Source: a bacterium (GTDB taxonomy: Bacteria; Bacteroidota; Bacteroidia; Bacteroidales; Muribaculaceae). Taken from it: DNA of 64,000 bases. Positions 42,401 to 51,242 of the stretch are shown here, piece after piece; positions within the stretch are counted from its first letter, which is position 1; each line of letters starts with the position of its first letter. The notes beneath the pieces are model-generated. The model worked only from the letters and a program-made list of their open reading frames with translations, searched no databases and was not told where the DNA came from. A program made the translations under genes and the position numbers. The DNA lies in NCBI GenBank assembly GCA_004563195.1, contig SFTJ01000011.1, forward strand, positions 1 to 64,000. The letters are read 5' to 3'.

Positions 42401-43402
42401 TTACTGACAAAATGAGTTGATTTCTATTAGGTTGCCGTCTGGGTCAGCCACATAGCAAGTTCGCTGTCCCCACGGTTCGGTTACTGGCGCCATCACCGAA
42501 GTCGCGCCGAGGCTTATGGCATGAGCATATTCCTTATCCACGTGGGCAAACGAAGGCACATCGATGGCGAGTTCCATAGTGCCGTTGAAGCCTTTGGGAT
42601 AGGTATATCTTTGACCGGTCATCTGCTCAAAATCGGCGCGAGGAAAGAGAATGATGCGCATATCGCCCAGATGCATCTCCACATTGGGTGCCACGCCGTC
42701 CCAATCGGTGGTAAACCCGAATACTTGGGTATAGAATCGCACCGTGGCGGCATTGTCGGAGGTAAGGAGTCCCACGGTGTTGAATCGGAATCGCGGTTGC
42801 GGAGCCATAAGGCGCGTCAATCCCATATTGTAGAATGCATAGAAGCGATGTATCATTGCCGGATCATCTACGGCGAGCAAGAGGAGCATTTCGCGGGCAA
42901 ATTCGAGGTGCCCGGTGCCATTGGCGGTAACTATGCCGCCATCGCTCACAGCTTGAGCAGCAATGTAGCCCGAGGCATTGGTGTAATTGGCACCACCCCA
43001 CTGCTTGAGTTGGTCGATGCCGTTGCCGGTGTGCTTCACGCCATTGAGAAACCCATGTTGAGCCATCCACGAGGCAGCATTGCATATTGCGCCCACAGGC
43101 ACTTGGCGCTTCAGAGCCTCCTCCACCATAGGCACCACCGAGCGAGCCTGCTCCGAAGCCCATCCGTAGCCACCTATGAGCACCAATGCGGCATAGTCGT
43201 GCGGTGCGTCGGCAAACGAGTAGTGAGGCATCACCTTCATTCCGCCCACCGATGTCACGGCATCGTGCGTGGGAGCCACTATGCGATTGACGTATTTGGG
43301 CTGTGTGCGTGGTCCCATCTCATCGGTGGTGACAGCTTGCGCCAGATAACTGATTTCGTGTTCGGCAAAGGGCTCGAGCACTATATAGAGTATTTCTTTC
43401 AT
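42401..43402 (-). CDS. DJ-1/PfpI family domain fused to a VOC/glyoxalase domain
   Basis: 333 aa. Residues 1-~190 form a type 1 glutamine amidotransferase-like DJ-1/PfpI domain (YAALVLIGGYGW, then the nucleophile elbow VGAICNAASWMAQHGFL with its Cys). Residues ~205-333 form a VOC domain (FNTVGLLTSDNAATVRFYTQ ... CYVADPDGNLIEINSF), related to glyoxalase/bleomycin-resistance proteins. Both folds are linked to electrophile or alpha-oxoaldehyde detoxification, so a combined protein suggests carbonyl stress, but this is inference. First gene of the operon with GNAT and HXXEE genes, divergent from the nitroreductase at 43719. Confidence 0.9.
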   Translation of the reverse strand: MKEILYIVLEPFAEHEISYLAQAVTTDEMGPRTQPKYVNRIVAPTHDAVTSVGGMKVMPHYSFADAPHDYAALVLIGGYGWASEQARSVVPMVEEALKRQVPVGAICNAASWMAQHGFLNGVKHTGNGIDQLKQWGGANYTNASGYIAAQAVSDGGIVTANGTGHLEFAREMLLLLAVDDPAMIHRFYAFYNMGLTRLMAPQPRFRFNTVGLLTSDNAATVRFYTQVFGFTTDWDGVAPNVEMHLGDMRIILFPRADFEQMTGQRYTYPKGFNGTMELAIDVPSFAHVDKEYAHAISLGATSVMAPVTEPWGQRTCYVADPDGNLIEINSFCQ

Positions 43403-43646
43403 ATAGATATGTTTATTATGTGGTACAAGTAAAATGCTTCGCGAGTGAGGTTTTCCACTGCACGGTAATCAGATGGTTGTTCTTTGCGTATTATCATAAT
43501 CATTTAATCTGAAATTTTATACTTAGACGCAATAAGCAGCCCAAATATCACAGCCTCGGAGCAAAAAAATAGCCTTTGGCTGCAGAAAGTGAGTTAAATT
43601 TTCAAAAAAATAGCAGTTATAGTGGTCGAAACGCTCTTTATAGTGG

Positions 43647-43677
43647 TTGCAAATGACATTCATGCTTGCTATATTTG
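43647..43677 (+). promoter_or_regulatory. promoter of the nitroreductase gene
   Basis: TTG at 43647-43649, 20-base spacer, TATATTTG at 43670-43677. The ATG follows 41 bases later. Confidence 0.65.
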
Positions 43678-43718
43678 CTGCAAAAATAATATAACCAACT
43701 CCCAAAAATACAAAAATC

Positions 43719-44369
43719 ATGATTAAAATATTTCGTAACATTGTAGGAGGTGTATGTCTTGCAGCCATGGCATCGTGCGGTGGAAGTCAGGACGGCGCCA
43801 CAAGCTCCAGCAATGCCACCACCGGCGAATATGCCAATTCCACCATCGAAGCCATTATGCAGCGTCGCAGCATACGCAAATACAAACCCCAAACAGTGAG
43901 TCGCGACACACTGCAATTGATAGCCGAATGCGGCATAAATGCGCCGAATGCCATGAATCGCCAGTCGTGGGAAGTGCGCATAGTAGACAATCCCGACACC
44001 ATGGCTAAGATAAAAGACCTTATGGCAAAGGGCAAAGAGGGTGAAGATGCCGAGCGCGCCAAGGGCTGCTTCCGCGATGCCCCGGTGATGACCTTTATAG
44101 CACGCGACCGCGAGAGCGATTTTGCGGCTTACGACTGCGCATTGCTTGCTGAGAATATGATGATTGCAGCCCAATCGCTTGGCGTGGGCAGTATATGCCT
44201 CGGCAGCCCGGTATCTATCATCAACTCGGCTGAAAACAGCGAGGAAATACTGCAAATTCTCGGCTTCAGCCCCGAATATAAGTTGTGCCTCTGCGTAGGA
44301 CTCGGCTATGCCGACGAAGCACCCGAAGCCCGCGAACGCGATGCCCAAAAGGTGAAGTTTGTAGACTGA
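43719..44369 (+). CDS. nitroreductase family protein, lipoprotein
   Basis: 216 aa. Lipoprotein signal MIKIFRNIVGGVCLAAMASC (Cys 20), then a Ser/Thr-rich linker and a nitroreductase fold: AIMQRRSIRKYKPQTVSRDT (FMN phosphate-binding), CGINAPNAMNRQSWEVRIV, and LLAENMMIAAQSLGVGSIC near the dimer interface, ending LCVGLGYADEAPEARERD. FMN-dependent NAD(P)H reductases of this type are usually cytoplasmic, so a lipid-anchored, exported form is notable but recurrent in Bacteroidales. Divergent from the DJ-1/VOC operon, with which it may share a redox role. Confidence 0.88.
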   Translation: MIKIFRNIVGGVCLAAMASCGGSQDGATSSSNATTGEYANSTIEAIMQRRSIRKYKPQTVSRDTLQLIAECGINAPNAMNRQSWEVRIVDNPDTMAKIKDLMAKGKEGEDAERAKGCFRDAPVMTFIARDRESDFAAYDCALLAENMMIAAQSLGVGSICLGSPVSIINSAENSEEILQILGFSPEYKLCLCVGLGYADEAPEARERDAQKVKFVD

Positions 44370-44398
44370 GTTTTTTGAAATAATCACCCAATAACAAT

Positions 44399-44428
44399 GG
44401 GCATCTTCGAGCGACATCGGAGATGCCC
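44399..44428. terminator. hairpin copy 1 flanking the HigBA-like module
   Basis: GGGCATCTTCG ... CGGAGATGCCC, one mismatch in the stem. It lies 30 bases after the nitroreductase stop. The preceding CAATAACAAT plus most of the hairpin recurs at 45191-45230. Confidence 0.65.
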
Positions 44429-44536
44429 GTTAATGTTAATAGCCGAAACGAGCAATACTTCTAAAACTATTTATATAGATAACGCTATGGACGGTTATAT
44501 TTCAAGAGTTATTATTCGTCCTGATGCAAATATAGT

Positions 44537-44833
44537 ATGAGGAAAAGTTTGCTTATATGGAAACTTTTTACTATTTTTATATTCAATATCTTCAAAGTTG
44601 AGGGTGGTGTTATGGATAAGGAGCTATTTAAAAAGTTAGATAATTCTGAAATATGGGAATTACGAACGCTTTTTAATGGAATTTGTTATCGTCTGTTTGC
44701 CTTTTGGGATAATGAAATAAAGGCAATGGTGGTGGTAACTCATGGGATTATAAAAAAGACTCAAAAGACGCCTAAAAAAGAGATAGAAAAGGCGGAGAGA
44801 ATCAGACAAGAATGTTTCAACGATAAAAAATAA
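44537..44833 (+). CDS. HigB/RelE-like toxin (Gp49-like), N-terminus uncertain
   Basis: 98 aa from ATG 44537, or 73 aa from ATG 44612 (MDKELFKKLDNSEIWELRT). The conserved core of the Gp49-like family is clear: KLDNSEIWELRTLFNGICYR, LFAFWDNEIKAMVVVTHGII and the Lys-rich KKTQKTPKKEIEKAERIR. Family members act as ribosome-dependent mRNA endonucleases. The usual ~30-residue helical start is replaced by the unusual hydrophobic MRKSLLIWKLFTIFIFNIFK, so the 5' end may be truncated or degenerate. The antitoxin gene begins 8 bases downstream, the toxin-first order of higBA. Confidence 0.78.
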   Translation: MRKSLLIWKLFTIFIFNIFKVEGGVMDKELFKKLDNSEIWELRTLFNGICYRLFAFWDNEIKAMVVVTHGIIKKTQKTPKKEIEKAERIRQECFNDKK

Positions 44834-44841
44834 AAACAGCT

Positions 44842-45174
44842 ATGGCAAAGATGAATTTTACACCGGCAGACGATATGAAAGACGAACTTTGGGGACCGGT
44901 AGGGACGCCTGAAAGAGACGCAATGGAAGCTCAACTCAAAGAAGACATTCAAGCCTACTTCGTAGGAGAGGCTATCAAAAGGGAACGCCTAAAACAGAAT
45001 CTCACACAAGAAGAGTTGGGTGAAAGAATAGGTGTAAAAAAGTCGCAAATCTCCAAGATTGAAAGTGGTAAATGCATAATCACACTCCCCACTATGAGCC
45101 GTGTGTTCAAGGCTTTAGGATTTGGCTCTGCCTCTCTTGATTTGGGAATAGGAGGTAAAGTTGCTTTATGGTGA
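44842..45174 (+). CDS. XRE-family antitoxin (HigA-like)
   Basis: 110 aa. The N-terminal half (1-~50) is acidic and probably wraps the toxin; the C-terminal half is an HTH_3 DNA-binding domain (LKQNLTQEELGERIGVKKSQ, then ISKIESGKCIITLPTMSRVF). Such antitoxins neutralise the RelE/HigB partner and repress the module promoter. Both genes are distinctly AT-richer than gdhA downstream, and the pair is flanked by duplicate hairpins, suggesting acquisition as a cassette. Confidence 0.9.
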   Translation: MAKMNFTPADDMKDELWGPVGTPERDAMEAQLKEDIQAYFVGEAIKRERLKQNLTQEELGERIGVKKSQISKIESGKCIITLPTMSRVFKALGFGSASLDLGIGGKVALW

Positions 45175-45190
45175 AAAATCCCCCAAAAAC

Positions 45191-45230
45191 CAATAACAAT
45201 GGGCATCTTCGAGTGAAACCGGAGATGCCC
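45191..45230. terminator. hairpin copy 2, also terminator for gdhA
   Basis: CAATAACAAT followed by GGGCATCTTCG ... CCGGAGATGCCC (45201-45230). On the minus strand it lies 31 bases past the gdhA stop and is followed by ATTGTTATTGGTTTTTGG. Confidence 0.65.
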
Positions 45231-45261
45231 ATAATTAGATGATATTACTATACAATAACTA

Positions 45262-46599
45262 TTAAACCACGCCTTGTGCCATCATGGCTTTAGCCACCTT
45301 CATGAAGCCTGCCACGTTGGCGCCCTTCACATAGTTGATGTAGCCATCGGGCTCGGTGCCATATTTCACGCAGTTGGCGTGAATATCTTCCATAATCACA
45401 TGCAGACGGCTGTCGACCTCTTCGGCTGTCCAGCTCAGACGCTCGGAGTTCTGCGACATTTCGAGACCCGAAACCGACACACCACCGGCATTCGATGCCT
45501 TACCCGGAGCATAGAGTATCTTAGCCTCTTGGAACACGCGAATAGCGCCCGGAGTGCTTGGCATGTTTGCACCTTCGCTCACGGCTATCACGCCGTTGGC
45601 TATCAATGCCTTGGCAGCATCTTCATCGAGTTCGTTCTGGGTAGCGCAAGGCAGAGCGATATCGGCTTTTTCATACCATGGCTTGGCTCCTGCCACATAC
45701 TTGGCTGTAGGATATTTGTCGATGTATTCGCGAATGCGGCCGCGATAGAAGTTCTTGAGTTCCATGATATAATCGAGTTTTTCGCGGTCGATACCGTCGG
45801 GGTCGTAGATATATCCATCGGAGTCGCTCATAGTCATCACGGTGCCACCGAGTTGAAGCACTTTTTCGGCGGTGTACTGAGCCACATTACCGGCACCCGA
45901 AATGAGCACCTTCTTTCCTGTCACACTGTCGCCACGGGTCTTGAGCATCTCCTGAAGGAAATACACATTGCCATAACCTGTGGCTTCGGGACGGATGAGC
46001 GAGCCGCCAAATTCGCGACCCTTGCCGGTGAATGTGCCGCTAAACTCGCGTGTGAGCTTCTTGTAGGCACCGAACATAAATCCTACTTCTCTGCCGCCTA
46101 CGCCTATGTCGCCGGCAGGTACATCGGTGTCGGGACCCACGTGGCGGGTGAGTTCTTGCATAAATGCTTGGCAGAAACGCATCACCTCGGCGCGCGATTT
46201 GCCTCGCGGACTGAAGTCCGAACCACCCTTGGCGCCACCCATTGGCAGAGTGGTGAGCGAGTTCTTGAAGGTCTGCTCAAATGCCAGGAACTTAAGAATG
46301 CTCAGGTTGACCGACTTGTGGAAACGGATGCCACCCTTATACGGGCCAATGGCATTGTTATGCTGAATGCGATATCCCATGTTGGTCTGAATCTTGCCCT
46401 TGTCGTCCATCCATGTCACGCGGAACTGATAGATGCGGTCGGGTATGCAAAGTCGCTCTATAAGATTCTCTTGCTCAAACTCGGGATGCTCGTTATAGAC
46501 ATCTTCGATTGTTGACAAAACTTCTTCTACGGCCTGGTGATATTCCGGCTCGTTGGGGAAGCGCCTCTTAAGGTCTTCCAATACACACATAGTCTTCAT
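45262..46599 (-). CDS. gdhA: NADP-type glutamate dehydrogenase
   Basis: 445 aa, the standard hexameric class I length. The substrate-binding segment YKGGIRFHKSVNLSILKFLA and the catalytic lysine motif LPMGGAKGGSDFSPRGKS are intact, as is the GPDTDVPAGDIGVGGREVGF block. The Rossmann nucleotide site is VLISGAGNVAQYTAEKV. It aminates 2-oxoglutarate with ammonium and reduced cofactor to glutamate, the main ammonium entry route in gut Bacteroidales. Cofactor preference (NADPH) is inferred from the family branch. It lies 183 bases after proA, so it could be separately transcribed, but it feeds glutamate to ProB/ProA. Confidence 0.96.
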   Translation of the reverse strand: MKTMCVLEDLKRRFPNEPEYHQAVEEVLSTIEDVYNEHPEFEQENLIERLCIPDRIYQFRVTWMDDKGKIQTNMGYRIQHNNAIGPYKGGIRFHKSVNLSILKFLAFEQTFKNSLTTLPMGGAKGGSDFSPRGKSRAEVMRFCQAFMQELTRHVGPDTDVPAGDIGVGGREVGFMFGAYKKLTREFSGTFTGKGREFGGSLIRPEATGYGNVYFLQEMLKTRGDSVTGKKVLISGAGNVAQYTAEKVLQLGGTVMTMSDSDGYIYDPDGIDREKLDYIMELKNFYRGRIREYIDKYPTAKYVAGAKPWYEKADIALPCATQNELDEDAAKALIANGVIAVSEGANMPSTPGAIRVFQEAKILYAPGKASNAGGVSVSGLEMSQNSERLSWTAEEVDSRLHVIMEDIHANCVKYGTEPDGYINYVKGANVAGFMKVAKAMMAQGVV

Positions 46600-46782
46600 A
46601 TATATATTATTTTATAGAGGTTGTAAACACAAACTGGTTATTGCGACTGCAAATATCAATAAAAAAGTTGAAATTTCCTACAAATTGATAGAAAAATTTA
46701 CAAAAAAGTATCAAATATTTACTTACGAAGCGCAGTCATTGCGTTTCGTAAGTAACATAATGCTTGCTGTTTCGCAAAATAA

Positions 46783-48045
46783 TCAGTTGTTTCGCACTTG
46801 GCCGTCGCCTTCCACTATCCATTTGTAAGTGGTGAGTTCTTCGAGAGCCATAGGGCCGCGGGCGTGCAATTTCTGTGTGCTGATGCCTATCTCGGCGCCC
46901 AGTCCGAACTCGCCGCCGTCGGTAAACGAGGTGGGAGCGTTGACGTAGACACAAGCGGCATCCACTTCGCGCGTGAAGCGCTGCGCCGCAGCTTTCTTCT
47001 CGGTGACGATGCACTCGCTGTGGTGGGATCCGTAGGTGCGAATGTGTTGCAGAGCCTCGTCGATCGACGTCACCGTGCGCACAGCCATCTTATAGTCGAG
47101 AAATTCGGTGCCGAAATCGTCGCTGCATGCCTCTCGGAGCAAATTGCTCGGATAAGAACCGGAGAGTGCGGCACAGGCAGGAGCATCGGCATATATTGTC
47201 ACTTGCTTTGTGGCGAGCGGAGCACACAGTTCGGGCAGCTGTGCGAGGCGCGAGGCGTGCACTATGAGGCAATCGAGGGCATTGCACACACTCACACGGC
47301 GTGTCTTGGCATTGAACACTATTGCCTTGCCCTTATCGAGGTCGGCAAACTCATCGAAATAGGTGTGGCAGATGCCGGCACCGGTCTCGATAACCGGAAT
47401 TGTGGCGTTTTGACGCACAAAATCAATCAGTCGGCTGCTGCCGCGCGGAATAATCAAATCGACCAATCCCTCGGCATGAAGCAATGCCTCGGCGGCACTG
47501 TGAGTGGCGGGGAGCAACTGCACCAAGTGGGTGTCGAGTCCATGCTTGGCAAGCACCTCGTGAATAATCTTCACTATGGCGCGATTGGAACAGTCGGCAT
47601 CGCTTCCGCCTTTCAGCACACAGGCATTTCCACTCTTGAGGCATAGCACCGCCACATCGAAACTCACATTTGGGCGAGCCTCGTAGATGATGCCAATCAC
47701 GCCAAAAGGCACGCTCACGCGTTCTATCTTGAGCCCGTTGGGCAATTCGTAGCCGCGAAGCACCTTGTGCAAAGGCGATGGCAGATTAGCCACCTTGCGT
47801 ATGCCCTGTGCTATGCCGGCTATGCGTTCGGGGGTAAGTTTCAGACGGTCGTATTTGGGATTATCGGGACTCATGCGATTCAAGTCCTCTCTATTGGCTT
47901 CGAGTAGAAAAGGTATATTCTGCTCGGCAGCATCGGCTATATCGCTGAGCACTTGAGCGATAGTGGCATCGCTAAGTGCAAGTAATTGCAATCCGGCATT
48001 CTTCACCGCCACAAGTGTGGCGGTGATATCGTTTGTTTCGTTCAT
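46783..48045 (-). CDS. proA: glutamate-5-semialdehyde dehydrogenase (gamma-glutamyl phosphate reductase)
   Basis: 420 aa. Conserved blocks are PFGVIGIIYEARPNVSFDVA, LCLKSGNACVLKGGSDADCS, PRGSSRLIDFVRQNATIPVI, the catalytic-cysteine region RRVSVCNALDCLIVH, and the C-terminal NAPTSFTDGGEFGLGAEIGI. It reduces glutamyl-5-phosphate with NADPH to the semialdehyde, which cyclises toward proline. It follows proB by 58 bases on the minus strand, and the two are probably one transcript. Confidence 0.97.
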   Translation of the reverse strand: MNETNDITATLVAVKNAGLQLLALSDATIAQVLSDIADAAEQNIPFLLEANREDLNRMSPDNPKYDRLKLTPERIAGIAQGIRKVANLPSPLHKVLRGYELPNGLKIERVSVPFGVIGIIYEARPNVSFDVAVLCLKSGNACVLKGGSDADCSNRAIVKIIHEVLAKHGLDTHLVQLLPATHSAAEALLHAEGLVDLIIPRGSSRLIDFVRQNATIPVIETGAGICHTYFDEFADLDKGKAIVFNAKTRRVSVCNALDCLIVHASRLAQLPELCAPLATKQVTIYADAPACAALSGSYPSNLLREACSDDFGTEFLDYKMAVRTVTSIDEALQHIRTYGSHHSECIVTEKKAAAQRFTREVDAACVYVNAPTSFTDGGEFGLGAEIGISTQKLHARGPMALEELTTYKWIVEGDGQVRNN

Positions 48046-48103
48046 ACCGTTGTTATGTTGTTGTCAAGATTAGTTAATGCAGAAAAACATATTATATGTA
48101 TTG

Positions 48104-49207
48104 TCAGATATTGCTATCCACAAAGAGGTAGTCGTAGTGAATCATAGGCTTCTTGCCGTGTTTTCCCATTTCGGCTTCTACCTGCTTCTTGCTGCAGCTC
48201 ACGCGGCCCACGCCTATCATGCGGCCATCGCAACCTATCACGCGCACTATATCGTCCTTCTCAAATTCGCCTATCACGGCAGTGATGCCCACAGGCAGTA
48301 TGCTCATGGCAAACTCATCGGCGAGCATGGCAGTAGCCACCTTGTTGAGGTGAATTTCGCCTTTTGCAAAGCCCTCGCTGTGGGCTATCCACTTCTTGAT
48401 GCTCGAGATAGATGTTTCGGATGGGGTAAAACGGGTGAAAGGCAAGTCCTCGCCGCCGTTGAGGCACTCTATGAGTCGCGGCAAGATGCGCTCACGACGT
48501 CCGTTGGCTATAATCACCGCTATGCCCTCTTCGGCCACCTTACGCGCAATGCGGGTTTTGGTGAGCATACCACCGCGCCCGAAGCTCGACTTTCCGCCCT
48601 TGATGTATTCTTCGAGTTTCATCTCCGGTCCTATTTCGCGCAGCACGGTCGACTCGGGGTCGTTGGGGTCGCCGTTGTATATACCGTCGATGTTGCTCAA
48701 TATCACAAGCAGCTGAGCATCCATCATGGCAGCAATGAGGCCCGAGAGCTCATCGTTGTCGGTAAACATAAGTTCGGTTACCGATATAGTATCGTTCTCG
48801 TTGACGATAGGAATCACATCATTTTCGAGCATTATGCTCATACAGCTCTTTTGATTGAGATAATGACCGCGAGTGCCAAAACTTTCCTTGGTGGTGAGCA
48901 CCTGACCCACCACTATGTGGTGCTCGCGAAAGAGCTCGTAGTAGCGATTTATCAGCTTTGCCTGACCCACAGCCGAGAAGAGCTGTCGCTGCTCCACGCT
49001 GTCGAGTTTTTTGAGAGCCTTCACTTCGCCAAAGCCCGAAGCCATAGCGCCCGACGACACGATTATCACTTCGATACCCATCTGCCGAAGTTCCGTCACT
49101 TGGTCTACCAATGACGACATGCGGGTTATATCGAGTCCGCCATCCTTTCGGCTCAATACATTGCTACCCACCTTTATCACTATTCTACGCAATTGGTTTT
49201 TCTTCAT
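48104..49207 (-). CDS. proB: glutamate 5-kinase
   Basis: 367 aa. N-terminal amino-acid kinase domain (RRIVIKVGSNVLSRKDGGLD, then VSSGAMASGF, VPIVNENDTISV and FTDNDELSGLIAAMMDAQLL). A C-terminal PUA domain (about 275-355, EIHLNKVATAMLADEFAMSI ... IVRVIGCDGRMIGVGRV) is present as in full-length ProB. It phosphorylates glutamate in the first step of proline synthesis and is normally feedback-inhibited by proline. First gene of the proBA unit; promoter at 49265-49295. Confidence 0.97.
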   Translation of the reverse strand: MKKNQLRRIVIKVGSNVLSRKDGGLDITRMSSLVDQVTELRQMGIEVIIVSSGAMASGFGEVKALKKLDSVEQRQLFSAVGQAKLINRYYELFREHHIVVGQVLTTKESFGTRGHYLNQKSCMSIMLENDVIPIVNENDTISVTELMFTDNDELSGLIAAMMDAQLLVILSNIDGIYNGDPNDPESTVLREIGPEMKLEEYIKGGKSSFGRGGMLTKTRIARKVAEEGIAVIIANGRRERILPRLIECLNGGEDLPFTRFTPSETSISSIKKWIAHSEGFAKGEIHLNKVATAMLADEFAMSILPVGITAVIGEFEKDDIVRVIGCDGRMIGVGRVSCSKKQVEAEMGKHGKKPMIHYDYLFVDSNI

Positions 49208-49264
49208 TGTGTTATTTTGATTGGTTTATCGAAACATAAGAAATGTAACTTGTTTAGATATATG

Positions 49265-49295
49265 CAAAAATAGCACTTTATGCCACACAAACCAA
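49265..49295 (-). promoter_or_regulatory. promoter of proBA
   Basis: On the minus strand TTG (49295-49293), 20-base spacer, TATTTTTG (49272-49265), 58 bases before the proB ATG. Confidence 0.65.
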
Positions 49296-49542
49296 AAGAA
49301 AGGCAGAAAATTGCCATTCGGAGCGTGTTATTTTTAGTTATTCGGCGCCGCAGAAGCTTTAATAGGCGGCTGCTATTGCCATATAGGCGAAGCCGTGTGA
49401 TGGCTGATTAATTGCCACTGTAGGGCGGTAGCGTGTGTTTTTGCAGACATAGGCTAAAACACCCGATGCGGCGGCAAAAATAATTAGTTGATTCTCACTA
49501 TAAAAAATATGTAAAATAACATTGTATTTGCAAAAATATTTA

Positions 49543-49550
49543 TAAATTTG
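49543..49550 (+). promoter_or_regulatory. -7 element of the 49657 secreted protein
   Basis: TAAATTTG, with TTG at 49522-49524 (18-base spacer). Leader of about 100 bases. Confidence 0.5.
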
Positions 49551-49656
49551 CCCCTTGTGCAATTTATTTGTATAAAATAGATGTGCTATTGAATTTTTTT
49601 AACTCAAACACGGATATTAATATCATATATACCAATACAAAAAAACAATTAATATT

Positions 49657-50952
49657 ATGAGAAAAATTTACTTTTTATTGATGGCAGCTATCACGCTGAC
49701 CATGAGTGCATTTAACAATGCCGAAATTAAGAATGCGGTAGAAGCTGACCTCCCGAATGCCAAGGTTATTCGCCAAGTGGCAAAAACTGCAAAGGCACCT
49801 GTAGCTACTGCAGAGAACTATGAATCAGAGACTTGGACATCGCTCGGCGCAGGTAAGTACATCTCTACGGCAATAGCTGATTGCTACGGCGGCTCCACCG
49901 ATCTTGTAGATGTGGAAATATTTGAGGCTCAAGGCAAAAAGGGTCTCTATAAAGTGGTAGGCGTATGGCCCGACATCCTTAACGGTGGCGGCACTATCTA
50001 TGTAGATGCTACCGACCCCGACTTTGTGCTTATTAAAGACCAAGATACCGGCATTGTAGATAAAGTTGACGGCGAAACTCACATCGCCTCACTAACATCT
50101 GTACTTGTTTCAAATGGATACACCAAAGAGAAAATCCTTGCAGAACTTGCCGATATCAATATCACTCTCAAGGACAATGTAATCACCATTCCAGAAGGTG
50201 CTGTATGCCTCAATTGGCCAAATGCTCCCGACGATAGCTCGTATAAAACCGACCCTGCAAAGTGGTATTCTTATGGCGAAAACGAAGGCGTTGTTGTACT
50301 CCCTGGCGGCGAATATGTTGACCCATGGGGCGAAGCTGTTGATGCCACTATGGTTGAAACAATCTTGGGCCCTACATTCGGAAATACTAATACAGCACCT
50401 TACACAATTCAGATCCAGAAGAACTCAGAGACTGGCGTATATCGTTTGATTTCGCCTTGGCGTCAGCTTTATACCGATTTAGGTTTAGGTTCATCAACTG
50501 CCCCAAATCTTGACATCGATGCATCAGATCCTACAAACCTTATTATTCCATTGCAAGCGACTGGTCTCGGTGGCAAAACCGATGGTGCTTATGGATATAT
50601 GAGCACGAGCTATTATGACCTTGTGAATGAACAAGAAACAGAAGATGCTCTAAAAATCACGCTCACGGATAATGGCGATGGCACTTCTACCATATCATTC
50701 CCATATCGTTCTGGTTTCATATATGCTCAAACATCAGGAGGTACGTATTACGCAAGCAACTATGCCGATGTGCTTTCTTACGTTACATTCCCAACATTCT
50801 CGGGCATTAATGAAGTGAAAGCCGATATCGACAACAGCAACGCTCCTGTTGAATACTTCAACTTGCAAGGTGTTCGCATAGTTAACCCAGAAGCTGGTCA
50901 GTTCGTAATCAAGCGCCAAGGTTCGGAAGTAACAAAATTGATTGTTCGCTAA
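49657..50952 (+). CDS. secreted protein of unknown function with C-terminal sorting-like tail
   Basis: 431 aa. Signal peptide MRKIYFLLMAAITLTMSAFN. I recognise no catalytic domain. The body is beta-rich with two similar halves: each pairs a lead-in GLYKVVGVW / GVYRLISPW with a WTSLGAGKYIST / VDPWGEAV type strand and an IYVDATDPDFVLI / LDIDASDPTNLII strand, suggesting an internal duplication. The C-terminus VEYFNLQGVRIVNPEAGQFV ... TKLIVR is the short tail typical of exported Bacteroidales proteins. Probably a surface or matrix protein. Monocistronic, with its own terminator. Confidence 0.7.
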   Translation: MRKIYFLLMAAITLTMSAFNNAEIKNAVEADLPNAKVIRQVAKTAKAPVATAENYESETWTSLGAGKYISTAIADCYGGSTDLVDVEIFEAQGKKGLYKVVGVWPDILNGGGTIYVDATDPDFVLIKDQDTGIVDKVDGETHIASLTSVLVSNGYTKEKILAELADINITLKDNVITIPEGAVCLNWPNAPDDSSYKTDPAKWYSYGENEGVVVLPGGEYVDPWGEAVDATMVETILGPTFGNTNTAPYTIQIQKNSETGVYRLISPWRQLYTDLGLGSSTAPNLDIDASDPTNLIIPLQATGLGGKTDGAYGYMSTSYYDLVNEQETEDALKITLTDNGDGTSTISFPYRSGFIYAQTSGGTYYASNYADVLSYVTFPTFSGINEVKADIDNSNAPVEYFNLQGVRIVNPEAGQFVIKRQGSEVTKLIVR

Positions 50953-51009
50953 TCGAATAAATGAAATAATCCTGCTTCAAGGCTTCACGCCCATAGGCAG
51001 ACAATATGC

Positions 51010-51039
51010 AAATCGCCCTCCATCCCGAGGGCGATTTTG
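51010..51039 (+). terminator. intrinsic terminator after the 49657 gene
   Basis: AAATCGCCCTC (51010-51020) and GAGGGCGATTT (51027-51037), perfect 11-bp arms, followed by TTG. Confidence 0.82.
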
Positions 51040-51203
51040 TATTGTCCTTATTTTTGCCACTTTTTCAAGATTTGGGGCTTAAATGCTCGGGATTTGGGCC
51101 GTGTGGATTAGTGCATTTTTATGGGGATTGGCGTTTTGGGACAATAAATGGGCAAATCTGAAAATTACTTGGGGATACCTACCGATATGTAATGGATTTT
51201 TAG

Positions 51204-51211
51204 TAATTTTG
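51204..51211 (+). promoter_or_regulatory. -7 element of the SGNH-MBOAT operon
   Basis: TAATTTTG, 31 bases before the ATG at 51243; no clear -33 TTG. Confidence 0.45.
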
Positions 51212-51242
51212 CGTTCTGTTTTTTGGACAAGGCAAAATTGAT

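Noticed and set aside
49359..49562. 67-codon minus-strand frame upstream of the secreted protein
   Set aside because: Covers the promoter region of the plus-strand gene and has no recognisable content.
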